Shown here: one piece after another, positions 1-5,638 of the stretch
Numbering within the stretch: position 1 is the stretch's first letter
Layout of the letters: each line of letters begins with the position of its first letter
From: Rudanella sp.
Lineage (GTDB): Bacteria; Bacteroidota; Bacteroidia; Cytophagales; Spirosomataceae
Direction: 5' to 3'
Assembly (NCBI GenBank): GCA_026785985.1
Contig: JAJAYX010000805.1
Location: forward strand, 1 to 7,905
DNA: 7,905 bases
The notes under the pieces: generated by a model
Told to the model about the DNA's origin: nothing
Seen by the model: only the letters and a program-made list of their open reading frames with translations
Databases searched by the model: none
Program-made: the position numbers and the translations under genes

Positions 1-149
1 CAGTACTCCCACGCACAAAGCGCAATGCTACTTCCTGTGTAAAGCACAGCTAATCCCTCGCGATTCCAGCGACCCCCATTTAACCTGGCTCCGTAGCCCG
101 ATAAATCGTGAATGTACTCATTGCTGGCGATTCTAAAAACATGCATCAT
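1..149 (-). CDS. RES-domain toxin, N-terminal part (runs off the window)
   Basis: Only the first 49 codons are present; the gene continues past the left edge. They read MMHVFRIAS, then a stretch with SGYGARLNGGRWN (residues 17-29), then VLYTG (35-39) and a glutamate at 48. An early Arg (R6), a G-x-G-A-R...GGRWN block, then a Tyr and a Glu is the N-terminal signature of RES-domain proteins. RES toxins of Xre-RES modules (such as mycobacterial MbcT) degrade cytosolic NAD+; R27, Y37 and E48 sit where the conserved Arg, Tyr and Glu of the family fall. The ATG at 149-147 lies one base after the stop codon of the upstream antitoxin gene, and a second ATG follows at once, so either could start translation. 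The close linkage suggests co-translation with the antitoxin. Catalytic competence cannot be judged because the C-terminal half is missing. Confidence 0.85.
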   Translation of the reverse strand, partial: MMHVFRIASNEYIHDLSGYGARLNGGRWNREGLAVLYTGSSIALCAWEY

Positions 150-150
150 A

Positions 151-459
151 TTAGGCCATAATTCCGTGTTCCAGCCTTCCTAACAATCTTATCACGGTCT
201 GGTAGCCACTCTCATCAAGCAATAAATACAATGGTTCTTTCTGCTTGATAGCTGAATTGGGGGCGGCCAACCAGGCATTAAAATCAGCCCTGGAGTTGAA
301 TAGTTTATTACCCTTCAATTGCCAGAGTTCTTCTGAACGATGTCTAACTACGGAAAGCGTTTCCACTACTGTTGAAACCTCCTGCACAAACGGAAACTTT
401 TTGAGCAATTCGATCAGGAATGGCCCCTCTTTATCGTCAACTTTTATTGTTAGTTCCAT
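151..459 (-). CDS. Antitoxin with MbcA/ParS/Xre-type toxin-binding C-terminus, partner of RES toxin
   Basis: This is a 102-residue protein. Residues 53-102 (LFNSRADFNAWLAAPN..., PLYLLL at 76-81, G85, LLGRLEHGI at 92-100) follow the pattern of the MbcA/ParS/Xre toxin-binding domain (formerly DUF2384): a Phe, WL..PN, P-L-x-L-L, G...V...L-R-I/L-x-x-G. In known modules this domain binds and blocks the RES toxin, and the gene directly downstream encodes a RES toxin. The N-terminus (MELTIKVDD, then LIELLKKFPFVQEV at 15-28) predicts as strand plus helix rather than a helix-turn-helix, and resembles small Bacteroidota antitoxin-like proteins; that comparison is from memory. No Shine-Dalgarno is seen before the ATG at 459-457. 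GC over 181-420 is about 42%, below the flanking genes, so horizontal gain is possible. Module identity is well supported; DNA binding is unproven. Confidence 0.8.
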   Translation of the reverse strand: MELTIKVDDKEGPFLIELLKKFPFVQEVSTVVETLSVVRHRSEELWQLKGNKLFNSRADFNAWLAAPNSAIKQKEPLYLLLDESGYQTVIRLLGRLEHGIMA

Positions 460-477
460 TGGTAGTAAAGCAGAATA

Positions 478-509
478 GGAAGATACGACTTCAAGTTGAA
501 TAACGCAAA
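478..509 (-). promoter_or_regulatory. Candidate Bacteroidota-type promoter for the toxin-antitoxin module
   Basis: On the minus strand a TTTG (509-506) is followed by 20 bases and then TATCTTCC (485-478), compared with the Bacteroidota -33 TTTG and -7 TAnnTTTG consensus. The spacing is good, but the -7 box matches only at TA and TT and lacks the final TG. It lies in the 65-bp gap after purN and would give a leader of roughly 10-15 bases before the antitoxin ATG. Read-through from purN is the alternative. Confidence 0.3.
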
Positions 510-524
510 GAACAAACGTTCAGT

Positions 525-1112
525 TTACAGAGCTTGTATTACCTCGGCCACCACTCTCGGATAATGTTCATGTTCAAGCACCTGCACCTTACGGGCCACA
601 TCGTCGGGGGTGTCGGTAGGGTCAATAGAGCAACGAGTCTGATAAATAACCGCGCCTTCGTCGTAGTGTTCGTTCACAAAATGAATGGTAATGCCCGATT
701 CCGGTTCGCCAGCCGCCACCACGGCCTCATGCACAAAATGGCCATACATGCCCTTGCCGCCGTATTTAGGCAACAAAGCCGGGTGAATATTGATGGTCCG
801 GTTCGGGAACGCCCGTACCAACTCGGCAGGGATTAACCACATGAAGCCCGCCAGCACAATCAAGTCAATGCGTTGATTTTGAAGCAATTCTGCAATTTGG
901 TTGCTTTGGTAAAACGTAGGGCGGTCGAACACCAGTACCGGCGCATGAACCTGCCCCGTTCCAAAACCCCGCCGGGCGCGGTCGATCACTCCCGCTTTGG
1001 GGTTGTTCGTCAGCACTAGTGAGATGGTAACCTCAACCGAATTGGCAAAGTAGTCAGCGATTTTTTCAGCATTGGAACCGGAACCGGAAGCAAAGAGAGC
1101 GATGCGTTTCAT
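525..1112 (-). CDS. purN: Phosphoribosylglycinamide formyltransferase (GAR transformylase)
   Basis: PurN transfers a formyl group from 10-formyltetrahydrofolate to GAR, the third step of de novo purine synthesis, in the cytosol. The 195-residue length is typical. The N-terminus MKRIALFASGSGSN holds the phosphate-binding GSGSN (residues 10-14). INIHPALLPKYGGKGMYG (from 107) supplies the catalytic Asn108 and His110, and HYDEGAVIYQ supplies Asp151; this is the Asn/His/Asp triad of the family. I chose the ATG at 1112-1110 because the open frame further upstream starts only at a TTG three codons earlier and because the family normally starts M-K-R-I-A. The gene stands alone, divergent from the ABC-ATPase operon, with a TAnnTTTG element only 6 bases before the ATG. 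No other purine gene is in the window. Confidence 0.95.
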   Translation of the reverse strand: MKRIALFASGSGSNAEKIADYFANSVEVTISLVLTNNPKAGVIDRARRGFGTGQVHAPVLVFDRPTFYQSNQIAELLQNQRIDLIVLAGFMWLIPAELVRAFPNRTINIHPALLPKYGGKGMYGHFVHEAVVAAGEPESGITIHFVNEHYDEGAVIYQTRCSIDPTDTPDDVARKVQVLEHEHYPRVVAEVIQAL

Positions 1113-1145
1113 TGAAGCCAAAATTACGCGATTTTCGTAACTTTG
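1112..1145 (+). promoter_or_regulatory. Promoter of the ABC-ATPase/cyclophilin/reductase operon
   Basis: TAACTTTG at 1138-1145 is a perfect match to the Bacteroidota -7 element TAnnTTTG. A TTG at 1112-1114 lies 23 bases upstream as a possible -33 element, slightly wide. Transcription would start about 1150-1152, leaving a leader of about 20 bases before the ATG at 1173. The leader has no Shine-Dalgarno, which is normal for this phylum. Confidence 0.6.
1119..1126 (-). promoter_or_regulatory. -7 promoter element of purN, possibly leaderless
   Basis: On the minus strand 1126-1119 reads TAATTTTG, a perfect TAnnTTTG match. Only 6 bases (1118-1113) separate it from the purN ATG at 1112, so transcription would start at or almost at the start codon. 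No convincing TTG is found 19-23 bases upstream. The element lies inside the -33/-7 spacer of the plus-strand promoter, so the two would compete for RNA polymerase. Confidence 0.45.
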
Positions 1146-1172
1146 CCGACATACCCCTCTTTGCGTTAAGGT

Positions 1173-1799
1173 ATGTTAACAACAAAATCGCTGACGTTTG
1201 CCTACGGTGCCGACAAACAGTTCGCCTTTCCTGATCTTTCTTGTACCGACCGTGAGGCTCTGCTGATTTTGGGTCGCTCCGGCACTGGCAAAACCACGCT
1301 GCTGCATTTGCTGGCTCTTTTGCTACAGCCCAAAGGTGGTTCGGTGGTGATGAACAACACCGATCTGACCCAGTTGAGCGCGGCTCAAACGGCCGCTTTC
1401 CGGGCTGAAAACGTGGGTATTGTCTATCAGAAACCACACTTCGTCAGTTCGTTATCGGTAATGGATAACCTGCTGATGGCCAATTATCTGGCAAGTCAGC
1501 CACAAAAAAAAGAACGGGCGCGTGAGTTGGCCAGTCAATTGGGGTTCACGGATCGTTTAGATAAAAAAACGAATCAGCTGAGTCAGGGCGAGCAACAGCG
1601 GGTTAGCATTGCTCTCGCTGTAATGAACCAACCCGGTGTGATTTTGGCCGACGAACCCACCTCCAGCCTCGACGATACCAATACCGACCTCGTGATAGAC
1701 CTGCTCCGGCAACAATCTGAGCAAATTGGGGCCAGTTTGGTGGTTGTTACCCACGATCAGCGATTGAAAGATGTATTTCGAAACCGGGTGAATCTGTGA
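1173..1799 (+). CDS. ABC transporter ATP-binding protein, LolD/MacB-like
   Basis: This 208-residue ATPase has all the motifs of a working nucleotide-binding domain: Walker A GRSGTGKT (34-41), Q-loop Gln86 in VYQKPHF, signature LSQGEQQR (136-143), Walker B VILADEP with catalytic Glu161, D-loop SSLD (164-167) and H-loop His194. The short single-domain form and the sequence around the signature resemble the LolD/MacB/FtsE group, which drives lipoprotein release or efflux through an FtsX-like permease at the inner membrane. No permease gene lies in the window, so the substrate is unknown. It is the first gene of a coupled trio: its TGA (1797-1799) overlaps the GTG start of the next gene. The ATG at 1173 fits the promoter and the usual family start. 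Confidence 0.9.
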   Translation: MLTTKSLTFAYGADKQFAFPDLSCTDREALLILGRSGTGKTTLLHLLALLLQPKGGSVVMNNTDLTQLSAAQTAAFRAENVGIVYQKPHFVSSLSVMDNLLMANYLASQPQKKERARELASQLGFTDRLDKKTNQLSQGEQQRVSIALAVMNQPGVILADEPTSSLDDTNTDLVIDLLRQQSEQIGASLVVVTHDQRLKDVFRNRVNL

Positions 1800-2512
1800 A
1801 AAAAACTCTCCTCCTATTCCTGCTCCTGCCTCTTCTTGCATCTGCTCAAAAGCGCGACGGCGCACCGCGAAAGCGAAAGGATTTCCTGGTGACGATGGCG
1901 ACCGATTATGGCACCATGAAACTGCTGTTGAGCGATCAGACCCCGAAACACAAAGACAATTTTATTAAGTTGGTGAACGATAAATTCTACGATGGCTTGC
2001 TCTTTCACCGGATCATCCAGGAGTTTATGGTGCAGGGAGGAGACCCGAAATCGAAACAGACCGAGCCGGGGCAAATCCTGGGAGGTGGTGATATCGGTTA
2101 TAAGATTCCGGCAGAATTTGTGCCAACCTTGTTTCACCGGAAAGGTGCCATAGCCGCTGCCCGCGACGGAAATCCTGAAAAAGCGTCGAGTGGATGCCAG
2201 TTCTATTTGGTGCAGGGGCGCGTGTGGGACGATGCCGGGTTTCAGCAACAAATGGGCCGTATTCAGAGCCTGAACGGACGTTTGCCTACACCCGAACAGA
2301 AACAGGTTTATCAAACCATTGGCGGCACCCCGCATTTAGACGGAAATTACACCGTTTTTGGGCAGGTAGTCGATGGTCTCGCCGTGATTGACAGTATTGC
2401 CAAACAGCCCCGTGCCGAACGGGATCGGCCCATCAAAGACATTCGGATGACCGTATCGGGCGAATGGGTGAAGAAAAAGAAATTAGTCAAAGTATATAAA
2501 GTGCAGTATTGA
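1796..2512 (+). CDS. Secreted cyclophilin-type peptidyl-prolyl cis-trans isomerase
   Basis: This 238-residue protein begins with a signal peptide: KK, a leucine-rich core at 5-14, and ASA before Gln18 as a likely signal peptidase I site. It should therefore act in the periplasm as a folding catalyst for proline bonds. The cyclophilin fold spans about residues 30-220. Visible hallmarks are FHRIIQEFMVQGGD (70-83, catalytic Arg72, Phe77, Gln80), a QFYLVQ motif (135-140) replacing the usual QFF, and YTVFGQVVDG (185-194). The position of the cyclosporin-contacting Trp (W121 of human CypA) appears to be His180 in PHLDGNY, as in many bacterial forms. An insert of about 35 residues (144-178) enlarges the usual loop. 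The start codon is GTG in a GTGA overlap with the ABC ATPase stop, and the stop shares one base with the next ATG, so translation is probably coupled on both sides. Confidence 0.93.
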   Translation: MKKTLLLFLLLPLLASAQKRDGAPRKRKDFLVTMATDYGTMKLLLSDQTPKHKDNFIKLVNDKFYDGLLFHRIIQEFMVQGGDPKSKQTEPGQILGGGDIGYKIPAEFVPTLFHRKGAIAAARDGNPEKASSGCQFYLVQGRVWDDAGFQQQMGRIQSLNGRLPTPEQKQVYQTIGGTPHLDGNYTVFGQVVDGLAVIDSIAKQPRAERDRPIKDIRMTVSGEWVKKKKLVKVYKVQY

Positions 2513-3414
2513 TGCGTATTCTCATTACCGGGGCTAACGGATTGTTGGGCCAGAAATTAGTTGATTTGCTGGCGAAAGATGCCAGCGTTGATCTCGTGGC
2601 GACGGCCCGGGGCGAAAACCGTTTGCCCTTTTCCGAAGGGTATACCTACCGCTCAATGGACATCACCGACCGCCAGCAGGTGCTGGATGTGATGGGCGAA
2701 GTTCGGCCCGATGCCGTTATTCACGGTGCGGCCATGACCGATGTGGACAAGTGTGAAATAGACAAAGATGCCTGCTGGTTGCAGAACGTAACGGCCGTGG
2801 AATACATCGTGGAGGGATGCCGCCAAACGGGGGCGTTTTTGTGCCACGTCTCCACCGATTTTATTTTCGATGGCGAGGCTGGCCCCTATGACGAGCAGGC
2901 CGAGGGAAACCCGATCAGTTTCTATGGATGGAGCAAATATGCCGCTGAGAAAGTGGTGATCAACGCGCCAATCAGATGGGCTATTGCCCGCACGGTTTTG
3001 GTGTATGGCATTGCCCATGACATGAGCCGGAGCAATATTATTTTGTGGGTCAAGAAATCATTGGAAGACGGCAAGAAAATCAACGTCGTCACCGATCAGT
3101 TCCGCAGCCCGACGCTGGCCGAGGATTTGGCCGCCGGATGCACCCTGATTGCCACCCAACAGGCCGAAGGAATCTTTAATATCTCAGGCAAAGAGGTGTT
3201 GACTCCCTACGAAATGGCCATCCAAACGGCTGATTTCTTTGCCCTTGACAAGTCGCTGATTAATCAGGCCGATGGCTCAACGTTCAAACAAACTGCCCGT
3301 CGGCCCCCGCGCACAGGCTTCATTATCGACAAGGCCCGAACTGAACTCGGCTACAATCCGCGCAGTTTTTCAGAGGGAATTGCGCTGCTGGCCGAGCAGT
3401 TGAGAGTGGTCTAA
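2512..3414 (+). CDS. RmlD-like SDR-family sugar-nucleotide reductase
   Basis: This 300-residue extended short-chain dehydrogenase resembles dTDP-4-dehydrorhamnose reductase (RmlD/RfbD), which makes dTDP-L-rhamnose with NAD(P)H. The Rossmann motif is GANGLLG (7-13). HGAAMTDVDKCE (71-82) and VSTDFIFDG (113-121) are typical RmlD-family blocks, and the catalytic Tyr138-x-x-x-Lys142 pair sits in SFYGWSK. The ATG at 2512 is preferred to an in-frame TTG one codon earlier because it forms the compact TGATG joint with the cyclophilin gene. No rfbA, rfbB or rfbC lies beside it, so rhamnose synthesis is a family guess; the family also includes methionine adenosyltransferase beta-like reductases and uncharacterised sugar reductases. 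It is the last gene of the operon, and its stop abuts a repeat element. Confidence 0.85.
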   Translation: MRILITGANGLLGQKLVDLLAKDASVDLVATARGENRLPFSEGYTYRSMDITDRQQVLDVMGEVRPDAVIHGAAMTDVDKCEIDKDACWLQNVTAVEYIVEGCRQTGAFLCHVSTDFIFDGEAGPYDEQAEGNPISFYGWSKYAAEKVVINAPIRWAIARTVLVYGIAHDMSRSNIILWVKKSLEDGKKINVVTDQFRSPTLAEDLAAGCTLIATQQAEGIFNISGKEVLTPYEMAIQTADFFALDKSLINQADGSTFKQTARRPPRTGFIIDKARTELGYNPRSFSEGIALLAEQLRVV

Positions 3415-3546
3415 ACCAGGATTTTCTGAATTTCTCTGATTTTCCGGATTTCTCTGCCTATAGTCTTGACCTGTAATACACCGGACTACACTTAGTAAGC
3501 CGGGAAGAAAATCAGAGGTATCACAACAATCCCAAAAATCCTGGTT
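3414..3546. repeat. 133-bp imperfect inverted-repeat element between convergent genes
   Basis: The ends are a 12-bp perfect inverted repeat: AACCAGGATTTT at 3414-3425 and AAAATCCTGGTT at 3535-3546. A second nested 11-bp pair is CTCTGATTTTC (3434-3444) with GAAAATCAGAG (3507-3517), and a CCGG (3444-3447; 3500-3503) closes the inner end. The loop of about 50 bases has no clear structure. The element starts on the last base of the reductase stop codon and ends on the last base of the glycosyltransferase stop, filling the whole gap. No T-run follows either arm, so it is not a canonical terminator. It resembles AACCAGG-type intergenic repeats I recall from Cytophagales genomes; this is not verified. 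Confidence 0.7.
3421..3456 (+). repeat. Two tandem 18-bp units inside the left arm of the inverted repeat
   Basis: ATTTTCTGAATTTCTCTG (3421-3438) is followed directly by ATTTTCCGGATTTCTCTG (3439-3456). They match at 16 of 18 positions. The right arm of the element does not show an equivalent pair, so this looks like a local duplication inside the repeat. Confidence 0.65.
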
Positions 3547-4388
3547 CAAACCCCGACCTTCTCCGGCTCCTCCGCAAAAGCCGGGCGACCGGGGATGTAG
3601 TGCCGAAAAAACGAGCCGACTTTCATTTGGAGGACTCCGAAAACGGCTTCTTTGAAGATTTTTGAGGACATTTTGGAGGTACCCCGCGTCCGATCGGTGA
3701 AGATGATGGGTACCTCAACGAGCCGGAAACCGTATTTCCAGCAGGTGAACTTCATTTCGATCTGGAAAGCATACCCCACAAACCGGATGCGGTTTTGCAG
3801 GATCGTTTCGAGCACCCGGCGTGTGTAGCAAACAAAACCAGCCGTGGGGTCCATAATGGGCATTCCCGTTATGAAACGAACGTAAACCCCTGCAAAATAA
3901 GACATTAACACCCTGCCCATTGGCCAGTTCACCACGTTTACACCCTTGATGTAGCGCGAACCCACGGCTACATCGGCGGGGGGGAGTTGCTTTCCATCAT
4001 CGTCTAACGTGCCAGTAGCACAGGCGTGATAAAGTCGAATCAGATCGTTAGGATTGTGCGAGAAATCGGCATCCATCTCGAAAAAATAGTCGTAGCCCCG
4101 CGCCATGCCCCATTTGAACCCATCGAGGTAGGCCGTGCCGAGACCGAGTTTACCCTTCCGCTCCAGCAGATGCAAGCGGGCCGCGTCAGGCCGGGTGATG
4201 CTGCCGGTCATTTCTCCCTGAATATCACGCACCACCTGAGCCGTTCCATCGGGCGAACCATCGTCCACGATGAGTAGGTCGAACGGGCAGTCGGAACCAC
4301 CGTCGCGCAGGAAAAAGACCTTGCGGATGATGGCTTCGATATTCTCGATTTCGTTGTAGGTCGGAATAATTACTAAGCTATCTCTCAC
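3546..4388 (-). CDS. GT2 glycosyltransferase, polyprenol monophosphomannose synthase-like
   Basis: This 280-residue GT-A fold enzyme resembles dolichol/polyprenol-phosphate mannose synthase, which moves a sugar from a nucleotide donor (GDP-mannose in the type enzyme) to a polyprenyl phosphate at the inner face of the membrane. The N-terminus reads SLVIIPTYNEIENI (4-17), followed by VDDGSPDGT (41-49), GKLGLGTAYLDGF (79-91) and the metal-binding D-x-D in MDADFSHNP (105-113, Asp106 and Asp108). GSRYIKG and the late DRTRGTSKM complete the family pattern. There is no C-terminal GtrA-like membrane domain, so it is probably peripheral. Two short inserts (about 58-71 and 118-135) make it longer than the usual 240-250 residues. 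The start is GTG at 4388-4386; no in-frame ATG lies just upstream. The neighbouring O-methyltransferase is on the same strand, but a 132-bp gap with a hairpin separates them, so co-transcription is doubtful. Confidence 0.9.
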   Translation of the reverse strand: MRDSLVIIPTYNEIENIEAIIRKVFFLRDGGSDCPFDLLIVDDGSPDGTAQVVRDIQGEMTGSITRPDAARLHLLERKGKLGLGTAYLDGFKWGMARGYDYFFEMDADFSHNPNDLIRLYHACATGTLDDDGKQLPPADVAVGSRYIKGVNVVNWPMGRVLMSYFAGVYVRFITGMPIMDPTAGFVCYTRRVLETILQNRIRFVGYAFQIEMKFTCWKYGFRLVEVPIIFTDRTRGTSKMSSKIFKEAVFGVLQMKVGSFFRHYIPGRPAFAEEPEKVGV

Positions 4389-4441
4389 GACGATGGGAGC
4401 AAGGGAGTTAACTTGCTTTTACTTTTAAACACTGTGAACCC

Positions 4442-4449
4442 CAAAGTTC
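4442..4449 (-). promoter_or_regulatory. Weak -7-like element ahead of the GT2 gene
   Basis: On the minus strand 4449-4442 reads GAACTTTG, one base off TAnnTTTG. It lies in the AT-rich 4389-4497 stretch, about 50 bases before the GTG start. No TTG is found at the expected -33 distance. It is the best promoter candidate I see for this gene, but a weak one. Confidence 0.22.
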
Positions 4450-4496
4450 GTGCTTTTAAAATGTTAAAAATTGTTAGAAGTCAATTTTCTTGCTTT

Positions 4497-4525
4497 TGTA
4501 GCACTGTCCGCAGGACAGTGCTACA
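4497..4525. repeat. Perfect 13-bp palindromic hairpin over the methyltransferase stop codon
   Basis: TGTAGCACTGTCC (4497-4509), loop GCA (4510-4512) and GGACAGTGCTACA (4513-4525) form a perfect 13-bp stem. The TAG stop of the O-methyltransferase (4523-4521, minus) lies inside the right arm. Neither side is followed by a T-run (the minus strand continues AAAGCAAG), so it is not a canonical rho-independent terminator. It looks more like a REP-type palindrome that may stabilise the 3' end of the mRNA. Confidence 0.75.
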
Positions 4526-5567
4526 CCTTCCGCGCCACCACCATTGCCCGGCCCGGAATGGTGCGATAGGTGACTACTTTGTGGGACTTCAACCCGGCAA
4601 TCTGTTGCCAGGCCTGAATTTCGGTAATAGAGTAATTCCCTGCCGTGCTGGTCAGGCCATAAAAAAGGTCGGTGGATCCACCCACAAGTTCGGGTTTGGC
4701 CCCCGTTTCGGGCCGGATAAATTCGTTGATGATATAGACTCCTCCCGGACGCAAGGCTTGCGCGACTTTTTGGGCGACAGCCCGGTTTTGCTCGTCGTTG
4801 AAATGGTGTGCCAGGCTCGACATCAGCACAATATCGTATTGCTCCGTCCCAAAATCGTCGGTGAGGGCATTTCCGGGTTGGTGTCGAACGCGGTCGCCCA
4901 AACCCAACCGGGCCAGCAACGGGGCCGCCTGTTCAATGGCTTCGGGCAGATCCAGAATCGTAGATTGCAGGGTAGAAATCCGGCGGCAGAGAGCCACCGA
5001 ATGCTGCCCGTGCGAACCGCCAATATCAAGCATGGCCGTGGCGGTTTTTGGCACGGAAGCCCGTCGGCCAAACTCTTTGGCTTCGGTGCCGGTGGCCGCC
5101 AGCATCGCGTTCTGGTAATAGTGCCACTGCTCGGTGGTGAGGTTATCGTGGTAGTGAATGCCCTTGCCCGTTTGCAGGTATTCGCCCATATGGTTGAGCC
5201 ATTCCCACATCACCCGATTGTTGAACAGCATCATACCATACACCGATTCCGGGTTGTCGCGTAGCACCCACTTCCGGGCCGATTTGGTAAGCGAAAACCG
5301 CCCGTCCGAGTACCGGAAGTACTTCATGGCCGTGAGTAACCCCATCAGTTCGCCGGTGGCTTTGGGGTGAAGCCCGCAGGCTTCGGCTACGTCTTCAGCG
5401 GTCTCAGCTCCGTTGGCAACGGCCTCAAAAACGCCTTTGTCAGCGGCTTCCAGCACCGCCTTGGCCATAACGGGCATGATTTGGGCGTGGAGCAATGGCC
5501 AGGGAACAATGTCGGCGCGGAGGGCCAGCCACTCGAGTGGGTTGTCGGGGGAAATGGAAAGTTGCAT
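4521..5567 (-). CDS. SAM-dependent O-methyltransferase (methyltransf_2 / hydroxyindole-OMT type)
   Basis: This 348-residue protein has the two-part build of plant/bacterial small-molecule O-methyltransferases. An N-terminal helical dimerisation and winged-helix part (about 30-110, with GVFEAVANGAETAEDVAEACG) precedes a Rossmann-type SAM domain. The SAM site is LDIGGSHG (180-187) with LDLPEA (205-210), the probable acidic ribose contact. SSLAHHFND (250-258) contains the His pair at the catalytic-base position, then ALRPGGVYIINEF (271-283) and GNYSITEIQAW (310-320). The substrate cannot be read from the sequence. I start at the ATG at 5567. The open frame runs up to 5744, but the extra 59 residues overlap the upstream gene and include a proline-rich PPKPNPLPGG stretch from intergenic DNA. 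It follows the unknown gene by 71 bp on the same strand with no clear promoter between, so an operon is likely. Confidence 0.9.
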   Translation of the reverse strand: MQLSISPDNPLEWLALRADIVPWPLLHAQIMPVMAKAVLEAADKGVFEAVANGAETAEDVAEACGLHPKATGELMGLLTAMKYFRYSDGRFSLTKSARKWVLRDNPESVYGMMLFNNRVMWEWLNHMGEYLQTGKGIHYHDNLTTEQWHYYQNAMLAATGTEAKEFGRRASVPKTATAMLDIGGSHGQHSVALCRRISTLQSTILDLPEAIEQAAPLLARLGLGDRVRHQPGNALTDDFGTEQYDIVLMSSLAHHFNDEQNRAVAQKVAQALRPGGVYIINEFIRPETGAKPELVGGSTDLFYGLTSTAGNYSITEIQAWQQIAGLKSHKVVTYRTIPGRAMVVARKV

Positions 5568-5590
5568 CGAAGGAAAGTCTCTGTCTGTAT

Positions 5591-5609
5591 AACCTCCGGG
5601 AAGGGGGTT
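5591..5609. repeat. Short hairpin in the gap before the methyltransferase
   Basis: AACCTCC (5591-5597) and GGGGGTT (5603-5609) can pair around GGGAA, with one T/G wobble on the plus strand. The surrounding bases 5591-5628 are a C/G-homopolymer-rich stretch reading CCCAACCCCCTTCCCGG on the minus strand. It resembles a degenerate intergenic repeat more than a terminator, since no T-run follows. Confidence 0.3.
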
Positions 5610-5638
5610 GGGTTTAGGCGGGTTTAAATAAGACACTT

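Noticed and set aside
1814..2335. Minus-strand open frame opposite the cyclophilin gene
   Set aside because: The cyclophilin reading has signal peptide and catalytic motifs; the reverse frame has none.
2509..2514. TTG start for the reductase one codon earlier
   Set aside because: The ATG at 2512 makes the compact TGATG coupling joint and the normal family N-terminus.
3421..3456. Possible start of a CRISPR array
   Set aside because: Only two 18-bp units, directly adjacent with no spacer, and part of an inverted repeat.
4389..4496. Riboswitch or small RNA in the AT-rich region before the GT2 gene
   Set aside because: I see short repeated AAAAGCA words but no conserved aptamer-like stems.
4497..4525. 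Rho-independent terminator of the O-methyltransferase
   Set aside because: The stem is perfect, but no T-run follows on either strand, so a REP-like palindrome fits better.
4413..5264. Plus-strand open frame of 283 codons opposite the O-methyltransferase
   Set aside because: It is antisense to a gene with clear family motifs, matches no family I know, and its composition is that of a GC-rich shadow frame.
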